Source of the DNA: Sediminibacillus halophilus
GTDB lineage: Bacteria; Bacillota; Bacilli; Bacillales; Amphibacillaceae
Assembly: GCF_900103695.1 (NCBI RefSeq)
Contig: NZ_FNHF01000002.1
Coordinates: forward strand, 558,001-622,000
DNA length: 64,000 nt
Reading direction: 5' to 3'
The notes under the pieces are model-generated. The model did no database searches. It was given only the letters and a program-made list of their open reading frames with translations, and was not told where the DNA came from. The stretch's first letter is position 1. Each line of letters opens with the position of its first letter. Both the position numbers and the translations under genes were made by a program. Shown piece after piece: positions 19,512 to 29,155 of this stretch.

Positions 19512-19558
19512 GAAACGTTTCTATAAATAGCATATAGTAGTCAGTGAAATCGATTCCA
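19512..19558. promoter_or_regulatory. Operator pair A-B, proximal to the GH3 gene
   Basis: gaaacgtttc (19512-19521) and tgaaatcgattcca (19545-19558) repeat the first pair in the same orientation and with the same 34-base spacing. They lie 63-109 bases upstream of the beta-glucosidase start, consistent with joint control of both arms by the cluster's LacI protein. Confidence 0.75.
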
Positions 19559-19620
19559 ACTTACGCAATGGAATAGAACGTACTAGTACGAGATTACGTA
19601 TTGATACAGGAGGTAACCAT

Positions 19621-21786
19621 ATGTCAGAACAATCACTCGATCATCTATTAAATGAAATGACGATTGATGAGAAAATCGCTCAACTCATGCAATTGGCCAC
19701 CCCATTTTTCAAAGGAAGTTCAGATAATGGAGAAATCACCGGTCCAATGGAGGAAATGGGGATTGATGAATCTATCATAAAAAATACCGGTTCTGTTTTA
19801 GGTGCTTCAGGCGCTAAAGAAATCAAAGTAATCCAGAAGCAGCATTTGCAGACCAATCGCCTGGGTATACCGTTGTTGTTCATGTCTGATATTATTCACG
19901 GCTATAAGACAATTTTTCCTGTACCTTTGGCAATTGGCTGTTCATGGGATTTGCACCTTGCGGAAAAAAGTGCGGAAATTGCTGCCAAAGAAGCAGCTGT
20001 CTCCGGCGTTCACGTTACCTTTGCACCAATGGTCGATTTGGTACGCGATCCCAGATGGGGACGGGTAATGGAATCAACAGGAGAAGACCCTTATTTGAAT
20101 AGCGAATTCGCAAAAGCTCAAGTCCGTGGTTTTCAAGGGGAAGATCTCACCCAGGACATGAACCGGGTCGCCGCATGTGTAAAACATTTCGCAGCCTATG
20201 GCGCACCGGAAGGCGGCCGTGATTACAATACGGTAAATATGTCGGAACGGGAACTGCGGGAAACTTACTTACCAGCTTACAAGGCAGCCCTAGAGGCGGG
20301 CAGCGAAATGGTAATGACGGCTTTTAATACCGTCGACGGCATTCCTGCTACCGGCAATAAAAGATTAATGCGCGATCTGTTGCGCGACGAATGGAATTTC
20401 GATGGCGTTCTGATTTCCGACTGGGGAGCAGTCAAAGAGATGGTACCACACGGAGTTGCCGAAGACGGCAAGGAAGCAGCATTAAAAGCTATCAAAGCTG
20501 GTTTGGATATCGAAATGATGACCACCTGTTATGTTGACCATCTACGCGATTTAATTGAAGCTGGTACGGTTGATGAAGCGTTGCTTGATGAAGCAGTCAT
20601 GCGTATCCTGCAGTTAAAGCAAAAGCTTGGTTTGTTTGAAAATCCTTATCGCGGGGCAGATGAAGCCAAAGAACAAAGCCTCATTATGTCGGACGAACAT
20701 CGGCAAATTGCCCGGGAACTCGCCGCTAAATCGGCGGTGCTGCTAAAAAATGATCAAGTCCTTCCACTACAAAAACAGCAAGAAATCGCTCTGATTGGCC
20801 CAATGGCCGAAAGTGGGGATATTCTTGGTCAATGGTCTTGGAGAGGCTCCCGTGAAGAAGCCGTTAGCTTAAGGGAAGGAATAAAAACGAAAATTGGAGC
20901 AACCAATTTGCGAACGGCCCAGGGATGTGACATCGAGTCGTCTACAGAGGCTCAGCTGGCAGAAGCCATTGAAACGGCCAAGACGGCAGATATCATTGTT
21001 CTGGCATTGGGAGAGCGTTCGGAAATGAGTGGAGAAGCTGGATCACGGTCCAATATAAAACTGCCTCAGGCCCAACTTGATCTGATCAAGGCTGTTAAAC
21101 AGCTGAACAAGCCGACAGTGGCTATCTTGTTCAATGGGCGCCCGCTGGACTTGCACGGGGTTGCAGACCAGGCCGACGCAGTCCTCGAAGCATGGCAGCC
21201 AGGAACAGAGGGCGGGAATGCCATTGCCGATCTGTTGTACGGCGACGTGAATCCATCAGGAAAGTTGACCATGTCTTTCCCGCATTCAGTAGGACAGGTG
21301 CCAGTTTACTACAATCATTTTAATACTGGACGCCCGAAGGATGCACCGGACGCACAGGAACGCTATGTATCCCAATACCTTGACAGTCCGAATGATCCAA
21401 TGTATCCGTTCGGCTTCGGCTTAAGCTATACCAGCTTCACCTATAATGATTTGACACTTAGCACGGACTCACTAACACTTGGACAGCCGCTGACCGTTAC
21501 GGTGACTGTCACCAATTCCGGCCAAACATCCGGGGAAGAAATTGTTCAATTTTACACACGAGATCATGTCGGCGAGGTAGTAAGGCCTTTAAAAGAGTTG
21601 AAAGGATTTAGGCGTATTAAACTGGAGCCAGGAGAGACCCGTGAGGTGCACTTCACTTTAACAGAGGAACAGCTTCGCTACCACCATGCCGACCTGGAAT
21701 TCACGAGTGACCCTGGTACATTCACAGTTTATGTCGGGCCGAACAGCAAAGAATGCCTTGCAAAGTCATTCCATTTATCTCATTAA
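19621..21786 (+). CDS. GH3 family beta-glucosidase
   Basis: A 721-residue cytoplasmic retaining beta-glucosidase. The TIM-barrel domain carries KHF (188-190), DPRWGR and nucleophile D267 in VLISDWGA. A flavodoxin-like domain (about 370-600) and a C-terminal fibronectin III-like domain follow, the usual BglX layout without signal peptide. ATG 19621 follows AGGAGG. The next gene, 18 bases on, encodes a GH94-type phosphorylase. The same pair exists in Listeria (Lin1840-Lin1839), where the GH3 enzyme prefers sophorose. Cleavage of sophorose to glucose is the inferred role. Confidence 0.92.
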   Translation: MSEQSLDHLLNEMTIDEKIAQLMQLATPFFKGSSDNGEITGPMEEMGIDESIIKNTGSVLGASGAKEIKVIQKQHLQTNRLGIPLLFMSDIIHGYKTIFPVPLAIGCSWDLHLAEKSAEIAAKEAAVSGVHVTFAPMVDLVRDPRWGRVMESTGEDPYLNSEFAKAQVRGFQGEDLTQDMNRVAACVKHFAAYGAPEGGRDYNTVNMSERELRETYLPAYKAALEAGSEMVMTAFNTVDGIPATGNKRLMRDLLRDEWNFDGVLISDWGAVKEMVPHGVAEDGKEAALKAIKAGLDIEMMTTCYVDHLRDLIEAGTVDEALLDEAVMRILQLKQKLGLFENPYRGADEAKEQSLIMSDEHRQIARELAAKSAVLLKNDQVLPLQKQQEIALIGPMAESGDILGQWSWRGSREEAVSLREGIKTKIGATNLRTAQGCDIESSTEAQLAEAIETAKTADIIVLALGERSEMSGEAGSRSNIKLPQAQLDLIKAVKQLNKPTVAILFNGRPLDLHGVADQADAVLEAWQPGTEGGNAIADLLYGDVNPSGKLTMSFPHSVGQVPVYYNHFNTGRPKDAPDAQERYVSQYLDSPNDPMYPFGFGLSYTSFTYNDLTLSTDSLTLGQPLTVTVTVTNSGQTSGEEIVQFYTRDHVGEVVRPLKELKGFRRIKLEPGETREVHFTLTEEQLRYHHADLEFTSDPGTFTVYVGPNSKECLAKSFHLSH

Positions 21787-21804
21787 TGCAGGAGGAGAAA
21801 TTTC

Positions 21805-24800
21805 ATGCCTAACACACCCTACCATTTCCAAGCAGGAGAAGTTAGCTTCTCCTTTATGGAGAGTGGAGATATTTTTCAAGTCACGCACAACCAGACCCTG
21901 ATCAATCAGTGGCTGGCCAATCCGATTGATGGAGCATTGAATAACATCTATTTACGGGTTCATCAAGCAGACGGTAAGATTGTTTCCGTTCCCATGATCG
22001 GGGTGCAATCCAATAGTAAAATGGAAGTTGGAGAAAAGGAGGTCGTCTGGATAGGCTCTTTTCAGGATATCGACTATCAGGTCCGTTTTCTTCCGGCCAA
22101 GAGTGGCAGTTGGTTTTGGGATATTACCATTCATGGTAATGACAAAAAGGCAGATGTTATCTACGGTCAGGATCTTGGACTTGCCGACAAAGGCGCAGTC
22201 CGGGCAAATGAAGCGTATATGTCCCAGTATATGGATCACACTGTGTTTGAGGACGCAAAGCATGGTTACGTGGTATGCACCAGACAAAACCAGCCGCAAA
22301 GCGACGGATTTCCTTACCTGCAGCAAGGTTGTCTGCAAGGGGCATCTGGTTATTCTACAGACGGTTTCCAGTTCTTCGGCCTTTCTTACAAGACAACCAA
22401 TCAACCGGAGGCATTGAAGAAGCCGCAGTTGCAAAACGACAATTATCAATACGAATTCGCCTATACTGCCTTGCAATCCAAGCAAATAACGTTAAACGGT
22501 AGTCACCGCTTCGTTTTTTACGGATTATTCAAACCGGACCATCCGGAAGCCATTACAACCCTGGAATTCCAGGAAGAGATTGAGCAAGCTTGGAAAGAAG
22601 CAGAAGAGCGAAACGGATTGGAAAGAAAATCTGTCGACCGGATTACTCGGTCCACTTCATTGGGAGAGCCACTACAAACGCAGGAGATGACAGAACAGGA
22701 AATCAAACGATATTTTCCCGAGCGCCAGTTGGAAGAGAAAGACCAAGACGGCTTGCTTTCTTTTTTCACCAAAACCTATGAGCACGTTGTCCTCAAGCGG
22801 AAGGAAATCATGGTCGAACGACCGCATGGCCACATCTTAATGAGTGGTGAGAACCATATCGTGCGAGACGATAATTTGTCGACCACTTCCTATATGTATG
22901 GCATATTTAATTCGCAATTGGCAATCGGAAATGTCAACATGAACAAGATGATGACCAATGCCCGGAATCCATTAAATGTGGCGAAAATCCCGGGACAGCG
23001 CATTTATATAGAGCTTGAAGGCAGTTATCGTCTCCTGGCGATGCCTTCCTTATTCGAAGTCGGGTTCAACTACGCCCGCTGGTATTACAAATTGCAAAAC
23101 GACGTTATTATCATTACGAATTTTACCACGGTAGACAGTAAGCAGGTTCAACTCGATGTTGCATCGCAAAGCGGGAAATCCTATCGTTACTTGGTAACCA
23201 ATCAATTGACCATGCAAAACAACGAATACGAAGTTCCGTTCCATTATGAGGTGGACAATCAAACCGTGACGTTTAAGGCGGACAAAGCAGCTGATAGTTC
23301 CTCAGTCTACCCAGAATTATATTACCAGTTACACGTTACTGGGACAGAAGCAGAATTCAGTGGTGAGCAAAAATTAGCTGATTCGATCAAAGCCAGCGAC
23401 GCTTCTCTTGTTGTCCTGACACTTTCTCCGGCATCCGAATGGACAATCATGATAACTGCAGGACTCCGCACAGAAAGGCCCTTGGCGGTAAAACGTTCTG
23501 TAACACATGAATCGGAACGCTATCGGAAATATTTCCATGGATTGCTTAATGGTTTTCACTTAAGCACTGGTTCCGGTTCTAATGAAGCGTTAGATAAAGT
23601 CAACGCACTTGCCTGGTGGTACACTCATAATATGCTTGTCCATTTTTCCACACCGCACGGACTTGAGCAATACGGTGGCGCAGCCTGGGGTACCCGCGAT
23701 GTCTGTCAGGGACCGACGGAGTATTTCATGGCTACACAAAACGAGCAAACAGTAAAAGAAATAATCAAGATGGTCTATTCTCATCAGTATCAAGAGACCG
23801 GCAACTGGCCCCAGTGGTTCATGTTTGATCTGTACAACACCGTTCAACAGGCAGATAGTCATGGTGATATTGTCGTCTGGCCGCTTAAAGTGATCAGCGA
23901 TTATGTGGAAGCTACAAACGACTACACCATCCTTCAAACGAAGGTTCCCTATACGGACGGTACTACCTTTGCCTTTACCGAAGAAACAGCGACCATTTTG
24001 GAGCACGTAAAAAAACAAATTGCTTATATACAGGAGCACTTTTTACATGACACCCACTTGTCCGCTTATGATGACGGGGATTGGGATGACACCCTGCAGC
24101 CTGCCAACCAGCAGTTGAAGCAATATATGGTCAGCAGCTGGACAGTTGCCCTGACCTACCAGGCACTACGGAAAATGACCAATGTACTAAAAACGGCTGG
24201 AGATCCGCAGGTTGATAAGATGGAAAACCTTTTGGCAGGTATCAAAAAAGATTTTCAAACGTATGTCCTGCAGTCGGATGTGATACCAGGTTTTTTATAC
24301 ATGGAGGACCCGGAGCATCCAGAAATGATGCTGCATCCTTCTGATACCGAAACAGGTATCGATTATCGCCTGCTCCCCATGCAGCGGGGGATTATCAGTG
24401 AACTGCTGACTTCTGACCAAGCTGAACGGCATTATCAGTTAATTAAACAACAGTTGTCTTTCCCGGATGGCGTCCGGTTGATGAATCGACCGGCTAATTA
24501 TGCAGGCGGTGTCAGCACCCACTTTAAACGGGCAGAACAGGCAGTCAACTTTGGCAGAGAAATAGGTTTACAGTATGTCCATGCCCACATTCGTTTTGTC
24601 GAGGCAATGGCCAAATTAGGAAAAGCGGACGAGGCATGGAGTGGCTTGGATATTATTAATCCGATCCAAATCCAGCAAGCCGTGCCGAATGCTGAATTGC
24701 GTCAGAGCAATGCTTACTTCAGCAGCTCTGACGGCAAGTTCAAAACTCGATATGAGGCACAGGATAACTTTGGAAAACTCCGTGAAGGGGAAGTTAAAGT

Positions 24801-25140
24801 GAAGGGCGGCTGGCGGATATATTCCAGCGGGCCAGGAATCTATATGAATCAATTAATTACCAATGTACTAGGTGTACGGCAGCAGGCAGGTGATCTCATC
24901 ATTGATCCGGTTCTCCCGGATTCCATGAACAATCTCGTATTTGACTTCCGTATCCTGAACAAGCCGGTCACCTTTGTTTACCGCCTTGGCCAAAAAGACA
25001 GACAAGTGCTTGTCAATGGTGTAAAAATAATTATAGAAGAAGCGTCCAATCCTTACCGGCAAGGTGGGATTATTGTGAAGAAGGCAGAATTGGAGAGAAG
25101 ATTGCAGACAGCTAATAATAACGTGGAAATCTATTTATAA
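21805..25140 (+). CDS. GH94 phosphorylase, probable 1,2-beta-oligoglucan phosphorylase
   Basis: A 1111-residue cytoplasmic enzyme. An N-terminal beta-sandwich region is followed by an (alpha/alpha)6 barrel with GGAAWGTRDVCQGP and DDGDWDDTLQP (756-766); D759 in GDW is the probable general acid, as in cellobiose phosphorylase. It lacks the glycosyltransferase-36 associated layout of short cellobiose phosphorylases and matches the length of Listeria SOGP (about 1110). That enzyme phosphorolyses beta-1,2-glucans to glucose 1-phosphate and shorter oligomers. GGAGGAG precedes ATG 21805. With the GH3 enzyme and importer it would allow full intracellular breakdown of sophoro-oligosaccharides. Confidence 0.85.
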   Translation: MPNTPYHFQAGEVSFSFMESGDIFQVTHNQTLINQWLANPIDGALNNIYLRVHQADGKIVSVPMIGVQSNSKMEVGEKEVVWIGSFQDIDYQVRFLPAKSGSWFWDITIHGNDKKADVIYGQDLGLADKGAVRANEAYMSQYMDHTVFEDAKHGYVVCTRQNQPQSDGFPYLQQGCLQGASGYSTDGFQFFGLSYKTTNQPEALKKPQLQNDNYQYEFAYTALQSKQITLNGSHRFVFYGLFKPDHPEAITTLEFQEEIEQAWKEAEERNGLERKSVDRITRSTSLGEPLQTQEMTEQEIKRYFPERQLEEKDQDGLLSFFTKTYEHVVLKRKEIMVERPHGHILMSGENHIVRDDNLSTTSYMYGIFNSQLAIGNVNMNKMMTNARNPLNVAKIPGQRIYIELEGSYRLLAMPSLFEVGFNYARWYYKLQNDVIIITNFTTVDSKQVQLDVASQSGKSYRYLVTNQLTMQNNEYEVPFHYEVDNQTVTFKADKAADSSSVYPELYYQLHVTGTEAEFSGEQKLADSIKASDASLVVLTLSPASEWTIMITAGLRTERPLAVKRSVTHESERYRKYFHGLLNGFHLSTGSGSNEALDKVNALAWWYTHNMLVHFSTPHGLEQYGGAAWGTRDVCQGPTEYFMATQNEQTVKEIIKMVYSHQYQETGNWPQWFMFDLYNTVQQADSHGDIVVWPLKVISDYVEATNDYTILQTKVPYTDGTTFAFTEETATILEHVKKQIAYIQEHFLHDTHLSAYDDGDWDDTLQPANQQLKQYMVSSWTVALTYQALRKMTNVLKTAGDPQVDKMENLLAGIKKDFQTYVLQSDVIPGFLYMEDPEHPEMMLHPSDTETGIDYRLLPMQRGIISELLTSDQAERHYQLIKQQLSFPDGVRLMNRPANYAGGVSTHFKRAEQAVNFGREIGLQYVHAHIRFVEAMAKLGKADEAWSGLDIINPIQIQQAVPNAELRQSNAYFSSSDGKFKTRYEAQDNFGKLREGEVKVKGGWRIYSSGPGIYMNQLITNVLGVRQQAGDLIIDPVLPDSMNNLVFDFRILNKPVTFVYRLGQKDRQVLVNGVKIIIEEASNPYRQGGIIVKKAELERRLQTANNNVEIYL

Positions 25141-25150
25141 AAGAAAATCT

Positions 25151-25192
25151 CCGGCAAGTGACTATCTCTTTTAGTTATGTTGCCGGTATTTT
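25151..25192 (+). terminator. Terminator of the GH3-GH94 operon
   Basis: ccggcaa pairs with ttgccgg (25180-25186), with further pairing inside, followed by tattttatt, ten bases after the GH94 stop. Confidence 0.7.
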
Positions 25193-25255
25193 ATTCTCTT
25201 TGTTAGTTAATTTCTGGTAAAATAGAAATAGAACCTATACTAGGGGGATTATTTT

Positions 25256-25441
25256 ATGGAAAATTTACTGTGGGGAGATGTGCTCGTACAGTTTGTTTAT
25301 TTACTCATCTTGGTTTTGATTGTGATGTTGTTCGTCTCGGTGTTCCGTTCTCAGGCGAAACGACAAAAACAATTAGACCGAATCGAGAAAAAAATAGACC
25401 AGCTAAACAGCAGACAAAATAATGATGGCGGACTCTACTGA
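25256..25441 (+). CDS. Small membrane protein, DUF4083 family
   Basis: A 61-residue protein with one hydrophobic helix (about residues 10-30) followed by a charged amphipathic helix with the repeat QLDRIEKKIDQLN. This is the pattern of DUF4083, a Bacillus family of unknown function. TAGGGGG precedes the ATG and a TAAAAT -10-like box lies about 35 bases upstream. It is probably an independent transcript, since a terminator separates it from the GH94 gene. Confidence 0.75.
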   Translation: MENLLWGDVLVQFVYLLILVLIVMLFVSVFRSQAKRQKQLDRIEKKIDQLNSRQNNDGGLY

Positions 25442-25974
25442 CTAAAATAAAAATAATATAGGAGGAACACTATTTTTGTGCACCGTGGGTTCTAGTATGT
25501 CTCGAACCCATTTAAAAGGGAATTCCTCACTAAGATGAAAATGTCTGACCATAAGGAGGAAAGGCAAGCAATTCCCACAGAGCGAAGTACCTTGCGGAGT
25601 AACGTATTTATAGGGTTTAGAATGCTTTATTTCCCAAGTTAATTGGTCATTCTGTCAATGTGATGGGGTGATTTTTCACTCCACCCTCTCTTTATCGAAA
25701 GGCTCATTCCAAAGAATAGCTTTTTTCCTGAGGCCGCAGAGGAACTAAACTCGCTTTCCGCGGACGAACGGCTTCGTTGGACAAAATCGGACCTTGGATG
25801 GCTTGATTTCTATACCCATGTACCCGTTTTGTTTTCTCCTTACAAAACGGACACTTTTATTGTCTTTGTCTTGTGTAAAGCTCTACTCTTAAACCACTAC
25901 CTTCTTCCTCCACCTTTCATACATCTACTTGCTTATCTTTAATCCCTAGCAGTTCAATGATAAAATGACGTTGC

Positions 25975-26041
25975 ACTCATATCCCTCTCTTTTTTCCTTT
26001 GGTGTCAGCAACTTTAGGGTAATAAGGAGAGGGAATGAGTG
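25975..26041. repeat. Inverted repeat of 15-bp arms
   Basis: actcatatccctctc (25975-25989) is almost the complement of gagagggaatgagt (26027-26040), with one base missing in the right arm. Between them are 37 bases, and a T run follows on the plus strand. A small RNA terminator or a miniature element are both possible. Confidence 0.45.
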
Positions 26042-26140
26042 TATTTTTTGCACCCCGTACGAACCAGGATCACGACAGGGGACACCACCACCTTCAGTAT
26101 AGAGCCAGTTAATTAAAGGCTAAACAAAATTCTTAAAAGA

Positions 26141-26186
26141 AAAAACGAACGAGTTCGAATGTATTTCGAATCATCGTTCGTTTTTC
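26141..26186 (-). terminator. Terminator of the chemoreceptor gene
   Basis: A 12-bp stem (aaaaacgaacga / tcgttcgttttt) with a nested ttcgaa hairpin, T-rich on the minus strand. Confidence 0.85.
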
Positions 26187-26243
26187 ATTTAGTCACTATG
26201 CTGTTTTTACCCAGGCATTTTGTTCGCGTTTCAAGCTACAGCT

Positions 26244-27968
26244 TTATAATCGAAACTGTCTTACTAACCCATTCAACTCTTCTGCCAAACTGGAAAGTTG
26301 TTCGGAACTGTTGGCGACTTCCTCCATAGAGCTGCTGGTCTGCTGGGAAGACGCAGAGGTTTGCTCTACCCCTGCCGCCGCCTCTTCAGAGATGGAAGCT
26401 ATTTCTTCAATCGAAGCATTCATCTCCTGGCTCTTCGCGGCGATGGCTGCCAGGTTGCCCGAAACCATTTGAACACTGTCCACCATTTCAGAAACAGAAT
26501 GATTGATACTAGCAAAAGTTTTTCCTGTTTTTTCAATTTGACTAGTCCCTTGTTCAACCTCTTTATAGCCACCTTGTAGCGACTCTGTTACATTACTGGA
26601 CTCGGTCTGGATATTGCTAACAATATTTGTAATATCCGTTACAGAGACCCCAACCTGCTCAGCAAGTTTTCTTACTTCATCGGCTACAACTGCAAACCCT
26701 TTTCCATGTTCACCGGCACGAGCTGCTTCAATCGCAGCGTTCAACGCAAGCAAGTTGGTTTGTTCAGCGATATCTTTTATCACCGATACAAGCTTGGAGA
26801 TTTCCTGTGACTGGGAATCCAATCCTTGCACCTTTTTCACTGCATCTTGCACAATTGCATCGATCTTTTGCATTTGTTCAATCGATGACTCCATCAAGCC
26901 ACTTCCATCTTTCGTCATCCCAAGCACACGGCCGGATGTTTCGTCGATATGGGCGCCCCTTTCATTTGCCTCCTGTACTTTTTGGGAGAAGTCTCCCATA
27001 ACAGAGGCTAATTCAGAAGCGCTGTTCGCCTGCGACTCTGAACCTGAAGCCAATTCCTGCATGGTGGTGGCCACCTGTTGGGAACCTGCCTTTACTTCGT
27101 TGGCCGACTGCGTCAATTCTTCACTTTGACCACTTACTGTTTCGGAAATTCCGGCGATTTTCTCCACCATCTCCTTCAGACTGTAGCCCATCGCGTTAAT
27201 CGAAGCAGCTAGACGGCCGATTTCATCCTTGCCATTATAATCAACTGAATCAACCGCCAGATTTCCATCGGCAATCTGATCACTGACATAAATGACCTTA
27301 TTCAAATTACGGATAACAGACCGGCTGATCAGAAAGACGAGCAAACCTCCAAGAACCACCGACGCCGCCATTGCGATAAGTAATACATTTCTGGCTACAG
27401 CGGAACTATTTGATGCATCATTAATAGCTGCTCGGCGGTCAGCTGTTACCGTTTCACGCAAACTATCCAACAACTGTACAGTCTCCGAACGAAGCTGGTC
27501 GGATTCCACTTTCAAGTTGGCAAGCAAAGAGGCTTCATCCTGCTCCACGGCTGGGACGATTACCTCTAAAAACAAATCGTTCATCCGCTTATCGTTCTCC
27601 TGTATTTTGGAAAATAGCTCCTTTTGTTCAGCGGTATCCATTTTTTTCTTCAATTCATTTTCTAATGCATTGAATTGATCCATACGCTCGTTATATTCAT
27701 CTATGTAACGAGAATCATCATTATTCAGATAGCTGGCGATTCGTACCGATTTGGATCTAGTCAGGGAACCCATTTCCGTCACCTTTATCGCACGGTCCCC
27801 TCTCCGGTCCACTTCATCAATATTATTGCCGATACCGTTAATTAGTGTGGTAACAATACCTGCCGAAATACCGAACAAAATAAAAACAACTGCTAGACTA
27901 ATCCCATACTTCCAGCCAATGCTCACATTTGAAAACTTCAGGCTGGGTAACTTTAACTTTCTCCCCAT
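26244..27968 (-). CDS. Methyl-accepting chemotaxis protein
   Basis: A 574-residue transmembrane chemoreceptor. TM1 (about 16-38), a four-helix-bundle extracellular sensor of about 150 residues, TM2 (about 190-212), a HAMP domain and the MCP signalling hairpin follow in order. The signature [20 protein letters not shown] lies near residue 400. The protein would signal to CheA-CheW and flagellar motors. The ligand is unknown; the small 4HB sensor lacks a dCache domain. It is transcribed alone. Confidence 0.94.
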   Translation of the reverse strand: MGRKLKLPSLKFSNVSIGWKYGISLAVVFILFGISAGIVTTLINGIGNNIDEVDRRGDRAIKVTEMGSLTRSKSVRIASYLNNDDSRYIDEYNERMDQFNALENELKKKMDTAEQKELFSKIQENDKRMNDLFLEVIVPAVEQDEASLLANLKVESDQLRSETVQLLDSLRETVTADRRAAINDASNSSAVARNVLLIAMAASVVLGGLLVFLISRSVIRNLNKVIYVSDQIADGNLAVDSVDYNGKDEIGRLAASINAMGYSLKEMVEKIAGISETVSGQSEELTQSANEVKAGSQQVATTMQELASGSESQANSASELASVMGDFSQKVQEANERGAHIDETSGRVLGMTKDGSGLMESSIEQMQKIDAIVQDAVKKVQGLDSQSQEISKLVSVIKDIAEQTNLLALNAAIEAARAGEHGKGFAVVADEVRKLAEQVGVSVTDITNIVSNIQTESSNVTESLQGGYKEVEQGTSQIEKTGKTFASINHSVSEMVDSVQMVSGNLAAIAAKSQEMNASIEEIASISEEAAAGVEQTSASSQQTSSSMEEVANSSEQLSSLAEELNGLVRQFRL

Positions 27969-28046
27969 ATTTCTCTACCCCTTGTTGCAGCATGCAGCAG
28001 TATCCTCTGGCAGCTGTATTTTATGTGACTTCCCTGTTGAATTTCT

Positions 28047-28784
28047 TTATAGATAAAACCAGCGTTGCCGTAGTGCATACAAAACAGCATTCGTCCGGTC
28101 TGGAACGTTTAGTTTTCTAAAGATAGAACTTACGTGATTTTTCACTGTTTTTTCTGTGATAAATAAGAATTTGGCAATTTTGTCATTACTAAAGCCTTTG
28201 GTAAGCAACTCGAGTACATTCCATTCCCGCTCTGTCAAAATTCCGACCGGTTGCTCTACCACCTTGTTAGAAATCTTCAGGTAATCCTTGAACAAAACCG
28301 TTGAGAGCTTAGGATGCACATACACATGACCTTCTAAGACACAATCAATCCCATTCGACAATTCCTCTGGCTGCATGCCATTGAAAAAATAGCCGTCCAA
28401 TCCTTGTTGAAACCAGTCGTTCAGCCTGGAAATGTCAGGATTCGCGGTCCATACAATTACCTTTTCTTCTTTTTGCTTCTGCCATTCAATCAATTCCATA
28501 ATCGAACGACTATCTGTGTCAATATCGACAATCAATAGATCTATAGATTCCCCAACCTGCATAAGCGTCTGACACTCACTATAAGAAACCGCTTTGACTG
28601 AATGAGACGGGTACTTATTCATCAACGCATTGATGATTCCATCTCTTAATAGGCAGCGATCTTTCACTACAATTATGTTCAATTCCAACTCACACCAATC
28701 TTTCCTTCGTATTCCCCAGAAATTTCTGTCTTCATCCCCCAATAAACCAAAACCATCATAGTTATCCAGACAGTAACACATCAC
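28047..28784 (-). CDS. LuxR-type response regulator with atypical receiver
   Basis: A DNA-binding regulator with a receiver-like N-terminal domain and a GerE/LuxR HTH at the C-terminus (LTEREWNVLELLTKGFSNDK onward). The 245-residue frame starts at GTG 28784 without a well-placed ribosome site; TTG 28688, giving 213 residues, fits the usual family start better. The phosphoacceptor in IVDIDTD is kept, but the acidic pocket reads VVKDR and the conserved lysine after GYFF is asparagine. Phosphorylation may therefore be altered or lost. No histidine kinase is next to it. Confidence 0.82.
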   Translation of the reverse strand: MMCYCLDNYDGFGLLGDEDRNFWGIRRKDWCELELNIIVVKDRCLLRDGIINALMNKYPSHSVKAVSYSECQTLMQVGESIDLLIVDIDTDSRSIMELIEWQKQKEEKVIVWTANPDISRLNDWFQQGLDGYFFNGMQPEELSNGIDCVLEGHVYVHPKLSTVLFKDYLKISNKVVEQPVGILTEREWNVLELLTKGFSNDKIAKFLFITEKTVKNHVSSIFRKLNVPDRTNAVLYALRQRWFYL

Positions 28785-29126
28785 CTCGTTTTTTTACTAA
28801 AAATTCCAAAAAAATAGCTCTTCCTATTCAGGAACAGCCAGACATAGCTTGATTTCTATTAAATCAAGTGTTGGCAGCCAGGCGATCATAATTATGAATG
28901 AGCAATAAGTCTCACAGCATAACCTTAGACCCTGGGCTTTGCGTCCTAACCTTTCGATTAGTTTGCCTTTATCAGAAGTTATTCACATGCGTTTGTAGTT
29001 CTTTAGTAAGTATACTGTGTCATTTTTCACTTTTCAACATAAATTTACAAATAATGCAGATATTTTTTTATTTCTAAAAGTTTATCGCTTGCATATTTCA
29101 GAAAATTATGTCTTAATGATTTAAAT
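28785..29126. other. Gene-free region
   Basis: No gene is supported. A short perfect hairpin, cttgattt / aaatcaag, lies at 28848-28868. The rest is AT-rich and probably holds the promoter of the LuxR-type gene. Confidence 0.4.
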
Positions 29127-29155
29127 AAAAACAACCAGAATACCTGGTTGTTTTT
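29127..29155 (-). terminator. Terminator overlapping the DUF1206 stop codon
   Basis: A 12-bp perfect stem (aaaaacaaccag / ctggttgttttt) with a 5-base loop. The hairpin includes the stop codon region of the gene it ends. Confidence 0.85.

Larger units (their letters stand above)
25442..26243. other. 800-base gene-free region with nested inverted repeats
   Basis: No supported gene is present. Arms gaggaa/ttcctc (25472-25528) enclose a tgggttc/gaaccca hairpin (25486-25510). A segment around 25765-25785 has the cgctttccgcggacgaacgg motif typical of dispersed Bacillaceae repeats. A second inverted repeat lies at 25975-26041, and the terminator of the chemoreceptor gene at 26141-26186. A degraded mobile element or a non-coding RNA is possible. 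Confidence 0.45.

Noticed and set aside
25535-25642. Short frame of about 35 codons beginning MKMSDHKEERQ
   Set aside because: There is no ribosome site before it and it overlaps a repeat-like segment; not convincing as a gene.
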